A stretch of DNA of 52,367 nucleotides from positions 1-52,367 of the forward strand of contig DBNW01000056.1 of assembly GCA_002299425.1 (NCBI GenBank), in the 5' to 3' direction. This DNA comes from Methylococcaceae bacterium UBA662. GTDB lineage: Bacteria; Pseudomonadota; Gammaproteobacteria; Methylococcales; Methylomonadaceae. Shown piece after piece: positions 32,959-41,165 of the stretch. A model generated the notes under the pieces. It did no database searches. It saw only the letters and a program-made list of their open reading frames with translations, and was not told where the DNA came from. Position 1 is the first letter of the stretch. The number at the start of each line of letters is the position of its first letter. Position numbers and translations under genes: made by a program.

Positions 32959-35000
32959 GCGTCGAAGTACCAGTATTTAATATGCCGGGGCTCGCCATTG
33001 ATGTTTCTTCCATGGGGAGTGCCTTAGAAAGCCATAGGCCCACTACTTGGCCACCTTCTGATGATTGGCCAGTTGTTATCGACGCGAAAGGCCGGGTTAT
33101 AAGCCGCTTCTCAGACAGTAAATGGAATCTGTCGCCTTTGGCTGGAAATGCCTTATCGATTAGCTTTAATGATGAACCAAGAATGCGCAATCGCCAAGAG
33201 CGAATAGACTCTGGCAATGCTCGATTGCTACGGACAGTTGCTGTGTTCCTGCTGTATGGGCCTGGAGCAGTTGAATCCGCTGGCACACTCAAGGGAGTGG
33301 TAACAGGCCTGAAGCCTCTGTTCGTACTTTGCAGCCAGTATAATATCAGTGCCGACGTCTTGTGCAGATATCCGCGGGTGGCTGATGAGGTCATTGGCCG
33401 TCTAAAAACGTCGAAAAATGCGGCGCAAATAATATCTCGCCTGCATCGCCTCTGGCTCCAACGTGATGAACTGGGGTTCTGTCTGCTTGACGGAAGCTGG
33501 CTTGAGAGGATGGCAGCGTCCTTACCAAAGCGTGAGAGCATTCAGCACGCCTATATTCCCCCTCGAATCTGGACTTACCAGAATCTCAGACTGCGAGAAT
33601 GCCTGGACGATTACCTTGAGCACAAGGCATCGGTTGAAGCCTGTTTCGACTTCTGCCTTGAGGCAATGATTCTAAACGCTGGCTCGGCTGAAGCAGCCTT
33701 CTCAAAATTCTCGACGTATTGGTACCCGTTCGCCCACGACAACCGAAATGTGAACCTTCCTGACAAGAAGTTCTACGGCAGATTCTCGCACACGGCGAAG
33801 CAATTTGGTATTGCAGATTTATTGATAAAGTGGTTAGGAGTTGATGAGGGCATTCAATCGCTCTCTAAATACATTTCCCTGATAAGTCATGTAGGAATTG
33901 CCTACATCCTCAATTTTAGTTTGATGCGGAGTGCCGAGGCAGCAAGCCTCAGATCAGACAGCCTGACCGTTGAGCGCGACAGCTTGGGTCAAGATATCTA
34001 CCTGCTCAAGGGCAGGACAACCAAGACGCAGAATGATGACAACGCATGCTGGATCGTCTCGAAATCTGTCGTTGTGGCAGTTGAAGCTTTGCGTTCTGTT
34101 GCCCACCTAAGGACAAAAGCAGCAAGCATTAACCCATCGGCCGAAATGAAGGCTGACGAGCTTAGTAATCCGTACCTGCTGGTAAAGGCTTATGAACCCT
34201 GGTCTAGTAGCAGAAATCCGCGGGGAGGTGAAGTAAAAACGATCGGCAATTATCGCGGATTATTAGATCGGTTTCCAAGGCTATTAGATGCTGCCCATAT
34301 CCAAATCACCGAGCAGGATCTAGCCATTGCTCGCACTATCAATGACAATCTTCCGGCTGACGAATATGAAGTGGGGGCTGTCTGGCCATTCTCTTATCAC
34401 CAGCTTCGTAGAACTGGCGCCGTTAACATGCTCTCATCAGGATTGGTCACCGAGGGCGATCTTTCCTATCAGCTCAAGCACCTCAACCGGCAGATGTCGA
34501 GGTATTATGCGAACAATCATCGGTATCTACAAGCCGTCTTGAATGAAGCATCGGGGCGCTTTTATACGGACGAAGCATTTAACAAAATGGCAAAAAGGGC
34601 CAAAGAAATTCTGTCTGATCAGCACATCTCCCCTCATGGGGAAAAGCGAAAGGGGCAATTGCTAGAGATGATTGAGAATAAAAACCACCAGGATCTTGTT
34701 CGTCTGGCTAAAGCTGGCAAAGTGAAGTATCACGAGACCTTCCTCGGCGGTTGTAGTAATCCCGGCGCCCCGTGTTCTATGGGGGGCGTGAGCAACATCT
34801 CTAGCTGCATGGGCTACGGAACAGTGAATCCTTGCGAATGGGCAACTGTCGATAAGAGTAAAAGGCCAACTATCGTGAAGCTTATTGATATGCTTCAGTC
34901 CAAAATCACACCGGAACACGAGGACAGCATACTTAACCAAGCACTCCGCGCCCAGATCGAATCTGCTACGCGTGCACTGGTGATCATCGATGCCAACTAA
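32955..35000 (+). CDS. ginC: Tyrosine recombinase GinC of the GInt island
   Basis: 681 residues from a TTG at 32955, chosen because GGGAGG lies 8 bases ahead and it couples to the ginB stop; a TTG at 32940 would add 5 residues. Catalytic boxes: the first arginine in NFSLMRSAEAASLR, HxxRR in SYHQLRRTGAVNML, tyrosine in RQMSRYYANNHRYL. A late Cys-rich segment (GGCSNPGAPCSMGGVSNISSC) may be a zinc-binding tail. Largest of the three recombinases. It overlaps ginD by 11 bases. Confidence 0.83.
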   Translation: MSVEVPVFNMPGLAIDVSSMGSALESHRPTTWPPSDDWPVVIDAKGRVISRFSDSKWNLSPLAGNALSISFNDEPRMRNRQERIDSGNARLLRTVAVFLLYGPGAVESAGTLKGVVTGLKPLFVLCSQYNISADVLCRYPRVADEVIGRLKTSKNAAQIISRLHRLWLQRDELGFCLLDGSWLERMAASLPKRESIQHAYIPPRIWTYQNLRLRECLDDYLEHKASVEACFDFCLEAMILNAGSAEAAFSKFSTYWYPFAHDNRNVNLPDKKFYGRFSHTAKQFGIADLLIKWLGVDEGIQSLSKYISLISHVGIAYILNFSLMRSAEAASLRSDSLTVERDSLGQDIYLLKGRTTKTQNDDNACWIVSKSVVVAVEALRSVAHLRTKAASINPSAEMKADELSNPYLLVKAYEPWSSSRNPRGGEVKTIGNYRGLLDRFPRLLDAAHIQITEQDLAIARTINDNLPADEYEVGAVWPFSYHQLRRTGAVNMLSSGLVTEGDLSYQLKHLNRQMSRYYANNHRYLQAVLNEASGRFYTDEAFNKMAKRAKEILSDQHISPHGEKRKGQLLEMIENKNHQDLVRLAKAGKVKYHETFLGGCSNPGAPCSMGGVSNISSCMGYGTVNPCEWATVDKSKRPTIVKLIDMLQSKITPEHEDSILNQALRAQIESATRALVIIDAN

Positions 35001-35430
35001 AAATTCAATGGGTCGAGCCGAGCTCATGTTTCGGGAAGCCTTCGCCAGGCTGAAGAAGAATCAGCCAGAACGTATGCCAAAAGGGACGCCTGTCACGCAG
35101 AACAATGTTGCCAAAGAGGCTGGGGTAGATCCCTCAGCCCTTCGCAGCTCACGTTATCCAGAACTAAGCTCCGAGATAAAGAAGTGGGCGCAGGAACACC
35201 CCGCCAAGGGAACAGAAAGCGTACGCCAAGTGACTATCGCTAAGCGTGCCGCTTCAAGGCAGCTTCGTGATCGTATCAGGGATGTTGAAGCTCAGCGCGA
35301 TCATGCTGCGTCAAGGTTGGTGACAGCAGAAGCTGAAGTCGTGAGGCTGACTCAGCAAGTTGCGAGGCTGGAGGCTATGTTGCCCGACAATGAAAAAATC
35401 ACTTTGTTGCTACAGAGGAAAGATAAGTGA
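34990..35430 (+). CDS. ginD: Small DNA-binding protein GinD of the GInt island
   Basis: 146 residues. The first half contains a helix-turn-helix-like segment (TQNNVAKEAGVDPSALRSSRYPEL), the second a coiled coil (RDRIRDVEAQRDHAASRL ... VARLEAML). This matches the fourth gene of GInt operons and resembles TnpC-type accessory proteins of Tn554-like elements. It starts inside the ginC 3' end. Probably a recombination directionality or assembly factor; the neighbouring palindrome array at 35580-35942 is a natural candidate for its binding sites. Confidence 0.75.
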   Translation: MPTKNSMGRAELMFREAFARLKKNQPERMPKGTPVTQNNVAKEAGVDPSALRSSRYPELSSEIKKWAQEHPAKGTESVRQVTIAKRAASRQLRDRIRDVEAQRDHAASRLVTAEAEVVRLTQQVARLEAMLPDNEKITLLLQRKDK

Positions 35431-35579
35431 ATGGACTAATCAGGCTTCTCGACAACTTTTCACATGTTAATCTGAGAAAATTTGCGTATTCCGATAAAAA
35501 ACAGCCGCTGATTCCAATTTCAAAACTGCCACCGGTTCCGATTCAAACCCTGCCAAGTTTTGAACGCCTTGGATCGGCC

Positions 35580-35942
35580 ACTATGAATAGTACTCAACTA
35601 TGTAAAGTGCATAGATGATTGCAGGCTACGAAGCGCTAGGTCATTGATCTACAGAAAAATGGGAAGTCTATTAACTTTACATAGTTTCACTGCTGCTCTG
35701 ATGTAGAAATCCGCACATTTCAACATTTCGAGTTCAATTTGGTCATGTAGGACAAGGCTAAGCCAAGATTCGAACTCCCAATGCAAAAAAATCAAGCTAT
35801 CACTGCGTCCATGTAGCTCCATCAGGTACTGAAACTATGTATAGGGCGCTACCAGCAATGTCTGGTAGCGCATAGGACAGGGATTTCAACTATACATAGT
35901 TCGGTACTATACATAGTGGCCGCTATGGATAGCTATCCATAG
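35580..35942. repeat. Array of ACTAT-NN-ATAGT palindromic boxes
   Basis: Related 12-mers: ACTATGAATAGT (35580-35591), ACTATGTAAAGT (35597-35608), its exact inverse ACTTTACATAGT (35674-35685), ACTATGTATAGG (35834-35845), ACTATACATAGT (35889-35900 and 35906-35917), and the perfect 20-bp palindrome CTATGGATAGCTATCCATAG (35923-35942). Spacing is irregular (5 to about 150 bases). They look like protein-binding sites. Confidence 0.75.
35846..35871. other. Perfect hairpin GCGCTACCAG / CTGGTAGCGC
   Basis: A 10-bp perfect stem with a 6-base loop (CAATGT), inside the palindrome array. No T-run follows on either strand, so it is unlikely to be an intrinsic terminator. Confidence 0.75.
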
Positions 35943-36182
35943 TGGCCATGACCTGCCTTTCATAACCTTCCGAATTTATCCCTAAATATCACAAAACAAA
36001 CGTTAAGATTTCAGCGTAGCCTATTGCCTGATTTGCGCGCAGTTTGGCAGCCCTAAGGTCACATACGTCTTTACGCTGAGGCGCACCACCCCCCCAAGGA
36101 TGGATGGCATGAATAGGCATGTGAGCCATTTGACACTCACCGCCTTCTAACTGTGCTCTTCTCGTTCGAATATCAATAACCC

Positions 36183-36222
36183 CCCGATAAGTGAGATTCA
36201 ATCCTGAATCACGCTTATCGGG
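36183..36222. other. 40-base cruciform in the island
   Basis: CCCGATAAG (36183-36191) pairs with CTTATCGGG (36214-36222); inside, GATTCA pairs with TGAATC. No T-run on either strand. It lies between the palindrome array and the AhpD-like gene. Confidence 0.7.
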
Positions 36223-36309
36223 TAATTCCTGTCTCAAGTTTTGATCCTCGGAGGTGTAGAAAGGGATAACGGAAGCGTTCCCTGCCAATTACTCAACTCT
36301 GAAGCACGG

Positions 36310-36870
36310 CTATGCAGCAAGCGATTTTTCCAAGTTTGCCGCCCAACCGGAATATCCGATTGTAGGCAAAACCGAAGCCCCAGTTTGATACGCGGTTTCC
36401 GGATCAACATCGACCCCGACTCCATTGACGAAGCGGTTCATAAAATTGACCACGCAGCAGATGCAGACCACATCAAAAAATGCTTGTTCATCCCATCCCT
36501 CGGCATAAATCGCATCGACATCTGCTTTGGTGACCTGCGTAGGTGTTAATGTAAGTTTTTTGGCGTAGCTCAGTATCGGCTGTAGTTTTTTATCGACTTT
36601 CGGCGTGTCAATGTTAATCTTCATATCGCCGAATATCGATTCATCAATTCCATATGCCGTGGCTGCGGGAACATGCGAATGAAAACAAAAACTGCAGGAA
36701 TTTAAGCCGGAAATATAAGTAAAAATGAGTTCGCGCTCGCCGTCGGTCAATGGCGATTCCTTCCGCATGATGTCGTCGATGAGGTGCAAAATAATAATGC
36801 CCCGTTTGGGATATTTTTGGAACACATCCGGGAGATTAGTCGTGCCTGGATGGGAAAGTAAAAATGACAT
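36310..36870 (-). CDS. AhpD-like (carboxymuconolactone decarboxylase family) peroxidase-related protein
   Basis: 186 residues. The AhpD signature is complete: SCSFCFHSHV with CxxC and the histidine four residues after the second cysteine, the catalytic arrangement of alkylhydroperoxidase-type proteins. The later EGWDEQAFFDVVCICCVVNFMNRF helices complete the fold. The ATG at 36870 has a TAAGGAG site. It probably reduces organic peroxides or related electrophiles. It lies downstream of the TetR gene on the same strand and is the likely target of that regulator. A paralogue lies at 39456. Confidence 0.85.
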   Translation of the reverse strand: MSFLLSHPGTTNLPDVFQKYPKRGIIILHLIDDIMRKESPLTDGERELIFTYISGLNSCSFCFHSHVPAATAYGIDESIFGDMKINIDTPKVDKKLQPILSYAKKLTLTPTQVTKADVDAIYAEGWDEQAFFDVVCICCVVNFMNRFVNGVGVDVDPETAYQTGASVLPTIGYSGWAANLEKSLAA

Positions 36871-37016
36871 GGATTTCTCCTTAATTAAATTAAAAATTAA
36901 TTAAAAAATGAGTTTGTTGTAAGCTAGAAATTACCTCCTTAATACTATTGAAAAATATATGGACTGATTGGTACATAAAAAATAAAAAAATAGGTGCGGA
37001 ATTTTTAGGATAACGC

Positions 37017-37601
37017 TTACTCGCTTGGAAATACAATCGACAACACGGTAGCTACCACTTGTTCAAGGTTTTCCCGACAAGGCTTGGCGCCTCCCAGCAC
37101 CTGGATTCCATAAAATGCAGCGGTCAGGTAGGACGACAACACCTTTAGATCGCGGCCTTCAGCTATTTCTCCTGTGGCTTGGGCTTTGGACAAGATTTCG
37201 AGAATGGCCTTTTCTAATTGGGATACCCCCATATCGACTATTTCAGCCACTTGGGGGTCTTGACCTCGAAAATCCAACGCCGCTTTTCCTAACATGCAGG
37301 TTTTCTGTTCATTAATGGTTCTTTTAATTAATTGATCGAATAATTCCTTTATTGATTCCTGGGCAAATTTTGCTTCTGACAAGGCCGTTGAATGCTTGAA
37401 CAACATGCCAGTGTCGCGGAAATGCCTGAGCGCTTGCAGGTAAAGTTCATGTTTACTGCCAAAAGCAGCATAAAAGCTGCCCTTGCCGATGCCCATGGCA
37501 GCCAAAAGTTCAGTCATCGATGCGCCCTTGTAACCCTTCCTCCAAAATACTTCCATAGCATTGGAGATAGCTTGCCGAGTATCGAATTCGCGTGTTCTCA
37601 T
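37017..37601 (-). CDS. TetR/AcrR-family repressor
   Basis: 194 residues from the ATG at 37601, which gives the usual short lead (MRTREFDTRQAISNAMEVFW) to the HTH (GYKGASMTELLAAMGIGKGSFYAAFGSKHELY, quoted in parts). An in-frame ATG at 37658 would add 19 residues. The C-terminal ligand domain is of the YcdC/AcrR-like TetR_C type with a cysteine (QKTCMLGKAALDF), perhaps a redox or electrophile sensor. It lies 146 bases upstream of the AhpD-like gene, same strand. GTACA-containing half-sites occur in both leaders (near 37633 and 36972). Confidence 0.88.
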   Translation of the reverse strand: MRTREFDTRQAISNAMEVFWRKGYKGASMTELLAAMGIGKGSFYAAFGSKHELYLQALRHFRDTGMLFKHSTALSEAKFAQESIKELFDQLIKRTINEQKTCMLGKAALDFRGQDPQVAEIVDMGVSQLEKAILEILSKAQATGEIAEGRDLKVLSSYLTAAFYGIQVLGGAKPCRENLEQVVATVLSIVFPSE

Positions 37602-38082
37602 GGATTTTGCATTTGTCTTTCTGTTCCGTTTAGTACAGAATAAATCGATAAATAACATTAGTCAATAACACGTCTGGTTTGTGCTACCCCCAAGGCAATG
37701 AGACACCCTGTAGCCAGCTGCATCTTTGAATATTCAGTATCATTTTTTGGGCTAATTTCCCGTTATGTCCCATTGAAGTCAAAACCCAGCCCAAATTCCT
37801 TTTGTCCCAACCAGGAAGACGGTGATCAATTGAACCAGGAAAAAGAGCAGGCCAAGAGTTAACAAGAATTTTTTAATATCTTTCATAACTACCTAAAATA
37901 CCAATAAAATCATGATGCCAAAAATGGAAAGTATGCCTTTTATATAGGTGGAATTTATTTAATTAGACAGACAGTACCATCGTGATATTTCTAAGAATGC
38001 CAAAAATCCTTTGACGCTGTCTTGATCGTACGGTAATTCAAGCACAGTAGTAAAATACCGTTTTACTATACATCCATAGGAT
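37602..38082. other. Intergenic region between TetR and LysR genes
   Basis: 480 AT-rich bases on the island. Apart from the 35-codon membrane-protein frame listed next I see no gene. The sequence upstream of the TetR gene must hold its promoter. Confidence 0.5.
37779..37886 (-). CDS. Possible 35-residue single-span membrane protein
   Basis: ATG at 37886, TGA at 37781-37779. The product starts with a basic segment (MKDIKKF), has one hydrophobic helix (LLTLGLLFFLVQLITVFLV) and ends GTKGIWAGF. Positive-inside layout fits an inner-membrane miniprotein. A TAGGTAG sequence 3-9 bases ahead could serve as ribosome site. It lies alone between the TetR and LysR genes in the same orientation. Function unknown; chance cannot be excluded at this length. 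Confidence 0.4.
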   Translation of the reverse strand: MKDIKKFLLTLGLLFFLVQLITVFLVGTKGIWAGF

Positions 38083-38955
38083 TCAGTTATGGCTTAATAG
38101 TGTCAGCAGATTCTTAACTTCGGATTTTTTTTGGCTTTGCGGGAAATGAATCGCGTAAATCTTACGGCTGATTTCGGGATTTGACAGGTAACGGTAACGG
38201 ACATCTTCAGTATTGGCTGGAAGGCTGTATTCCGGCATCAAAGCAACTCCCAGACCTGCTCGGACTAAATTAACAATCCAATCCTCACTATTGCTTCGGT
38301 AAGCTGCGTAAAGGTTAACTTCCTGATTCTGGCATAACGCCCTTAATCCCTCCCTTAATTCGCAGTTCAGTCGATCAAGGTAAGGTTCAGACTGGATATC
38401 CTTAAGCTCGATTTGGCTGAAGTGGTTAAACCGGTGCTTGTTATTGAACACAACCTTGTATTTTTCGGTATACAACATGGTTGACTCATACGGTGAACCC
38501 AGCAAATGTAAGGGGGCGCTAATAACCAAATCCAGTATGTCTGTTTCCAGTTGCTGCAGCAAGGCGCTTTCGTTGTCCACGATCAGTTCCAATTCAATAT
38601 TAGGAAACTCCTGCTGATAATGGCCGAAAATAGGGCTTAATCGTTGTGCCCCTATGGTCGTCATTAGGCCTATCCGCAACGGAATGTTGTTTAAGCGGGT
38701 GAAGCGAATCGCATCGGCCTTAGTGGCTGCAGCTTCTTTGTAAATTCTGCGGAAATTCGGCTCAACAATCCGTCCTAATGAAGTCAGCAAACAACCGGTG
38801 CGTTCGCGGGTGAATAATTCACCTCCAAGCTCCTCTTCCAGTTTCTTGATGGCTTGGGTCAGTGACGGTTGAGAAACGTAGCTGAACTGTGCTGCACGAG
38901 TAAAACTGCCGTGGTCGCATACTGCCAAAAAATAGCGGATTTGGTGCATTTCCAT
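38083..38955 (-). CDS. LysR-family transcriptional regulator
   Basis: 290 residues. N-terminal winged HTH (MHQIRYFLAVCDHGSFTRAAQ ... SQPSLTQAIKKLEEELGGELF, in parts) resembles OxyR/CynR-type LysR proteins, followed by the two-lobed effector-binding domain (IPLRIGLMTTIGAQRLSP). Divergently transcribed from the EthD/AhpD-like/esterase genes with a 125-bp gap holding a T-N11-A box, so it probably controls them and itself. The effector is unknown; aromatic or quinone compounds are plausible from context. Confidence 0.9.
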   Translation of the reverse strand: MEMHQIRYFLAVCDHGSFTRAAQFSYVSQPSLTQAIKKLEEELGGELFTRERTGCLLTSLGRIVEPNFRRIYKEAAATKADAIRFTRLNNIPLRIGLMTTIGAQRLSPIFGHYQQEFPNIELELIVDNESALLQQLETDILDLVISAPLHLLGSPYESTMLYTEKYKVVFNNKHRFNHFSQIELKDIQSEPYLDRLNCELREGLRALCQNQEVNLYAAYRSNSEDWIVNLVRAGLGVALMPEYSLPANTEDVRYRYLSNPEISRKIYAIHFPQSQKKSEVKNLLTLLSHN

Positions 38956-38975
38956 ATTAAGGCTCTTAAGCTCAT

Positions 38976-38990
38976 ATAGTTGAAAACTAT
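38976..38990. promoter_or_regulatory. LysR box between regulator and EthD operon
   Basis: ATAGTTGAAAACTAT is a perfect 6-bp dyad around GAA and contains the T-N11-A pattern of LysR sites. It lies 20 bases from the LysR start and 90 bases before the EthD gene. Confidence 0.65.
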
Positions 38991-39080
38991 TCTTTCATAG
39001 GTAGTTTGAATTTTACAACCTCTATAAATAAAGGATAGCATTGTCATCACCATAAACAAAATCTATAAGAGGTGGATCCC

Positions 39081-39407
39081 ATGAAAGCAGCAAAATTAAT
39101 CGTAATGTATCCCACGCCCGCCGATGTTACTGTTTTCGAACGCCGCTATGAGCTTGAACACGTTCCGATGGCGGTCGAAAAACTAGCAGGAAAAATTCGC
39201 TTCGACGCCAATTTGATCACATCAGCGCCGGGGCAAACACAAGCACCTTATCATCGTATTGCTGAAGTTTATTTTCCTTCCATGAAGGATCTGGAGGACT
39301 GCCTGAGTTCTCCGGGTGGACAGGCAACGGCCGCCCATGCCGTTGAAATTTCCAGCGGAGGTGATCCTTTATTCTTGATCGCTGAAGTTGAAACGTTCAT
39401 TTTTTAA
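39081..39407 (+). CDS. EthD-domain protein
   Basis: 108 residues from the ATG at 39081 (AGAGGTG ahead; a GTG at 39072 would add 3 residues). The ferredoxin-like dimeric alpha-beta barrel of the EthD family is recognisable: KLIVMYPTPADVTVFERRYELEHVPM with the conserved H, then a YHRIAEVYFPSMKDLEDCL strand-helix. Such small proteins assist degradation of ethers, aromatics or polyketides. First gene of the operon divergent from LysR; an AhpD-like gene follows 48 bases later. Confidence 0.8.
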   Translation: MKAAKLIVMYPTPADVTVFERRYELEHVPMAVEKLAGKIRFDANLITSAPGQTQAPYHRIAEVYFPSMKDLEDCLSSPGGQATAAHAVEISSGGDPLFLIAEVETFIF

Positions 39408-39455
39408 ATTTTTACTTTTGATTTGATAATTTTCAAAATTTACTATGGAGCAACA

Positions 39456-39974
39456 ATGTCCTATTTGCCTTCAAGCCCAAATCTGGCGAGCTTAACCGGA
39501 TTAATGGCGAAGTTTCCGCGTTGCGGAGTGCTGTTGTTTAAATTGCTAGAGAATAATAGGAGCAGTTTTTCCCCCTTGAGCGGAGATGTTCACGATCTAA
39601 TTAGTGCCTACGTGTCCGATCTCAACCAGTCAGCTTCTTGTTTTAACACACATAAAGTGATAGCCAAGGAAATGGGTATGGATGAATCTATTTTTAGACA
39701 ATTAAAGCTGGATATCGACAGCGCGCAAGTCGACGAAAAACTCAAGCCGCTTTTGCGCTTTGTTAAAAAATTGACCCTAACACCCAGCCAGATCACTCAG
39801 GCCGAAATCAAGAATATCTACGCTGCGGGTTGGGATGAGCGAGCGCTTCTGGATACAGTTCGATTATGCGCCTTGGTCAATTGCATGAACCGATTCGCAC
39901 TGGGTGCGGGTATAGATAAGCCAGCCCTTAACCTAAGGCAGCCATTTAGTCACCCAAGAATCCTTTACCATTAG
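39456..39974 (+). CDS. AhpD-like paralogue lacking the first cysteine
   Basis: 172 residues from the ATG at 39456, which has GGAG 6 bases ahead. It is clearly paralogous to the 36310 gene (SPLSGDVHDLISAYVSDLN, LKPLLRFVKKLTLTPSQIT, AGWDERALLDTVRLCALVNCMNRF). The redox motif reads SASCFNTH: the first cysteine of CxxC is replaced by S, while the second cysteine and histidine remain. A classic disulphide cycle is therefore unlikely; it may use one cysteine or have another role. It sits in the EthD operon under the LysR regulator. Confidence 0.82.
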   Translation: MSYLPSSPNLASLTGLMAKFPRCGVLLFKLLENNRSSFSPLSGDVHDLISAYVSDLNQSASCFNTHKVIAKEMGMDESIFRQLKLDIDSAQVDEKLKPLLRFVKKLTLTPSQITQAEIKNIYAAGWDERALLDTVRLCALVNCMNRFALGAGIDKPALNLRQPFSHPRILYH

Positions 39975-40028
39975 TGATCTTCGGCTAATTTATTAATACA
40001 ACCATCATGACAAATTAAGGTGGGATTT

Positions 40029-41165
40029 ATGGCTACATTATTGTTGTTTTTTTTCCGGTTGCTCATTGTGAGTTCGGTTACAGTCTTGCTAATTGGCTTG
40101 TTCAAGCCGGAATGGCTGCGTTTTCGCGGCAAACAACCCGATCTGCTGCTGACATCCGCGATAGCATTTGGATTGTTCATTGCGGGATTCACTGGTGCCA
40201 GCAGAACCTACTATATCCCTAATGCTGAGATATCAAAAGCGTCGAAAGCTGGCGTCCGTATAAACGAAGCAGTGTATAACACCGAGGCTATCTCTTCCGG
40301 TTGCCGAGCGGGAGCAAAGCCAGGCAATGCCGGTGCCAGTGACGGTGAAAAAACCCGTGACGGCATCCATTTTTCAGTTAGGACACCTTCAAACTATAAG
40401 GACACTATCGCCCACCCTTTGTTGATGGTCTATGCACCCGCTGGCCGGGATCGTGAAGAAGCGGAAGAACACGTCTACTTAACCAGCGAGGCAACCGCAG
40501 CGGGATTTGTTATTGCCTATGCCGACCACCAGCCGTTATCACCGGAATCTGTCGTCAAATTGGCTGAAATACCTCAGCTCATTCAGGAAAAATGGTGCAT
40601 CGACAAAAACCGTATATTCCTGACTGGACATTCCGATGGTGGCACGGTGGCAATGGGAATCGCTTTTTTCAACGGCACTAAACACATTCCGGCGGCAATT
40701 GCACCCAGCGCAGTCGGTATGCGGGGTGAAGATTTGCAAGACCGTAACTGCGTAAAACCTACACCAGTGATGCTGATGCACAGCAGCCGCGACAAACTGT
40801 TCCCCAACTACGGCAAAGAAGCCATTGAATGGTGGGCAAACTGCAATAAATGCACGACTAAAACCTATAAAGCCAGCGACCGCAAAGCCCCAGATTCTGG
40901 TAAAAAATGGGGCTGGGAAAAATATTACAAACAAGAACTTGAACAAAAAGCCCTAGACCTCAAACCTGGGCAACCATTGCCCTTTACCACCCCAGTTCCA
41001 GGCGTTGAAGGCTGTATGGCTTACAGTGGCTGCAAAAACGGCGTACAGACCTGGTTTTGCGAAGGCAGCGGCCCGCATCCGGAATGGCCGGGGAAAAATA
41101 AAGAAATCATTGCTTTTTTTAAAGGGACAAATAGCGAAAACGGAAAAAACACACCAAGTCAATAA
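40029..41165 (+). CDS. Membrane-anchored PHB-depolymerase/feruloyl-esterase-like hydrolase
   Basis: 378 residues from the ATG at 40029 (AAGGTGGG ahead). Two hydrophobic N-terminal segments (LLLFFFRLLIVSSVTVLLIGLF and LLLTSAIAFGLFIAGFTG) precede an alpha/beta-hydrolase domain of the LpqC/poly-hydroxybutyrate depolymerase type. The nucleophile is in FLTGHSDGGTVA, the acid probably in HSSRDKLFPNYG and the histidine in GSGPHPEWPGK. Several cysteines (CNKC, CMAYSGCKNG) suggest disulphides outside the cytoplasm. Likely esterase; substrate unknown. Last gene of the LysR-controlled operon and of the island cargo. Confidence 0.8.
   Translation: MATLLLFFFRLLIVSSVTVLLIGLFKPEWLRFRGKQPDLLLTSAIAFGLFIAGFTGASRTYYIPNAEISKASKAGVRINEAVYNTEAISSGCRAGAKPGNAGASDGEKTRDGIHFSVRTPSNYKDTIAHPLLMVYAPAGRDREEAEEHVYLTSEATAAGFVIAYADHQPLSPESVVKLAEIPQLIQEKWCIDKNRIFLTGHSDGGTVAMGIAFFNGTKHIPAAIAPSAVGMRGEDLQDRNCVKPTPVMLMHSSRDKLFPNYGKEAIEWWANCNKCTTKTYKASDRKAPDSGKKWGWEKYYKQELEQKALDLKPGQPLPFTTPVPGVEGCMAYSGCKNGVQTWFCEGSGPHPEWPGKNKEIIAFFKGTNSENGKNTPSQ

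Larger units (their letters stand above)
35431..36309. other. Non-coding block of the island next to ginD
   Basis: Nearly 900 bases without a convincing gene. It holds the palindrome array, a 10-bp-stem hairpin and a 40-base cruciform (listed separately). Two short open frames (35427-35618 plus, 35989-36288 minus, TTG start) have no family resemblance and no good ribosome site. Confidence 0.6.

Noticed and set aside
35580..35942. Palindrome array as a CRISPR array
   Set aside because: Repeats are only 12-20 bp, irregularly spaced and in both orientations; no cas genes nearby.
35989..36288. 99-codon minus-strand frame on the island
   Set aside because: TTG start without Shine-Dalgarno; it passes through the cruciform. 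I could not tie it to any family, so it is not called as a gene.
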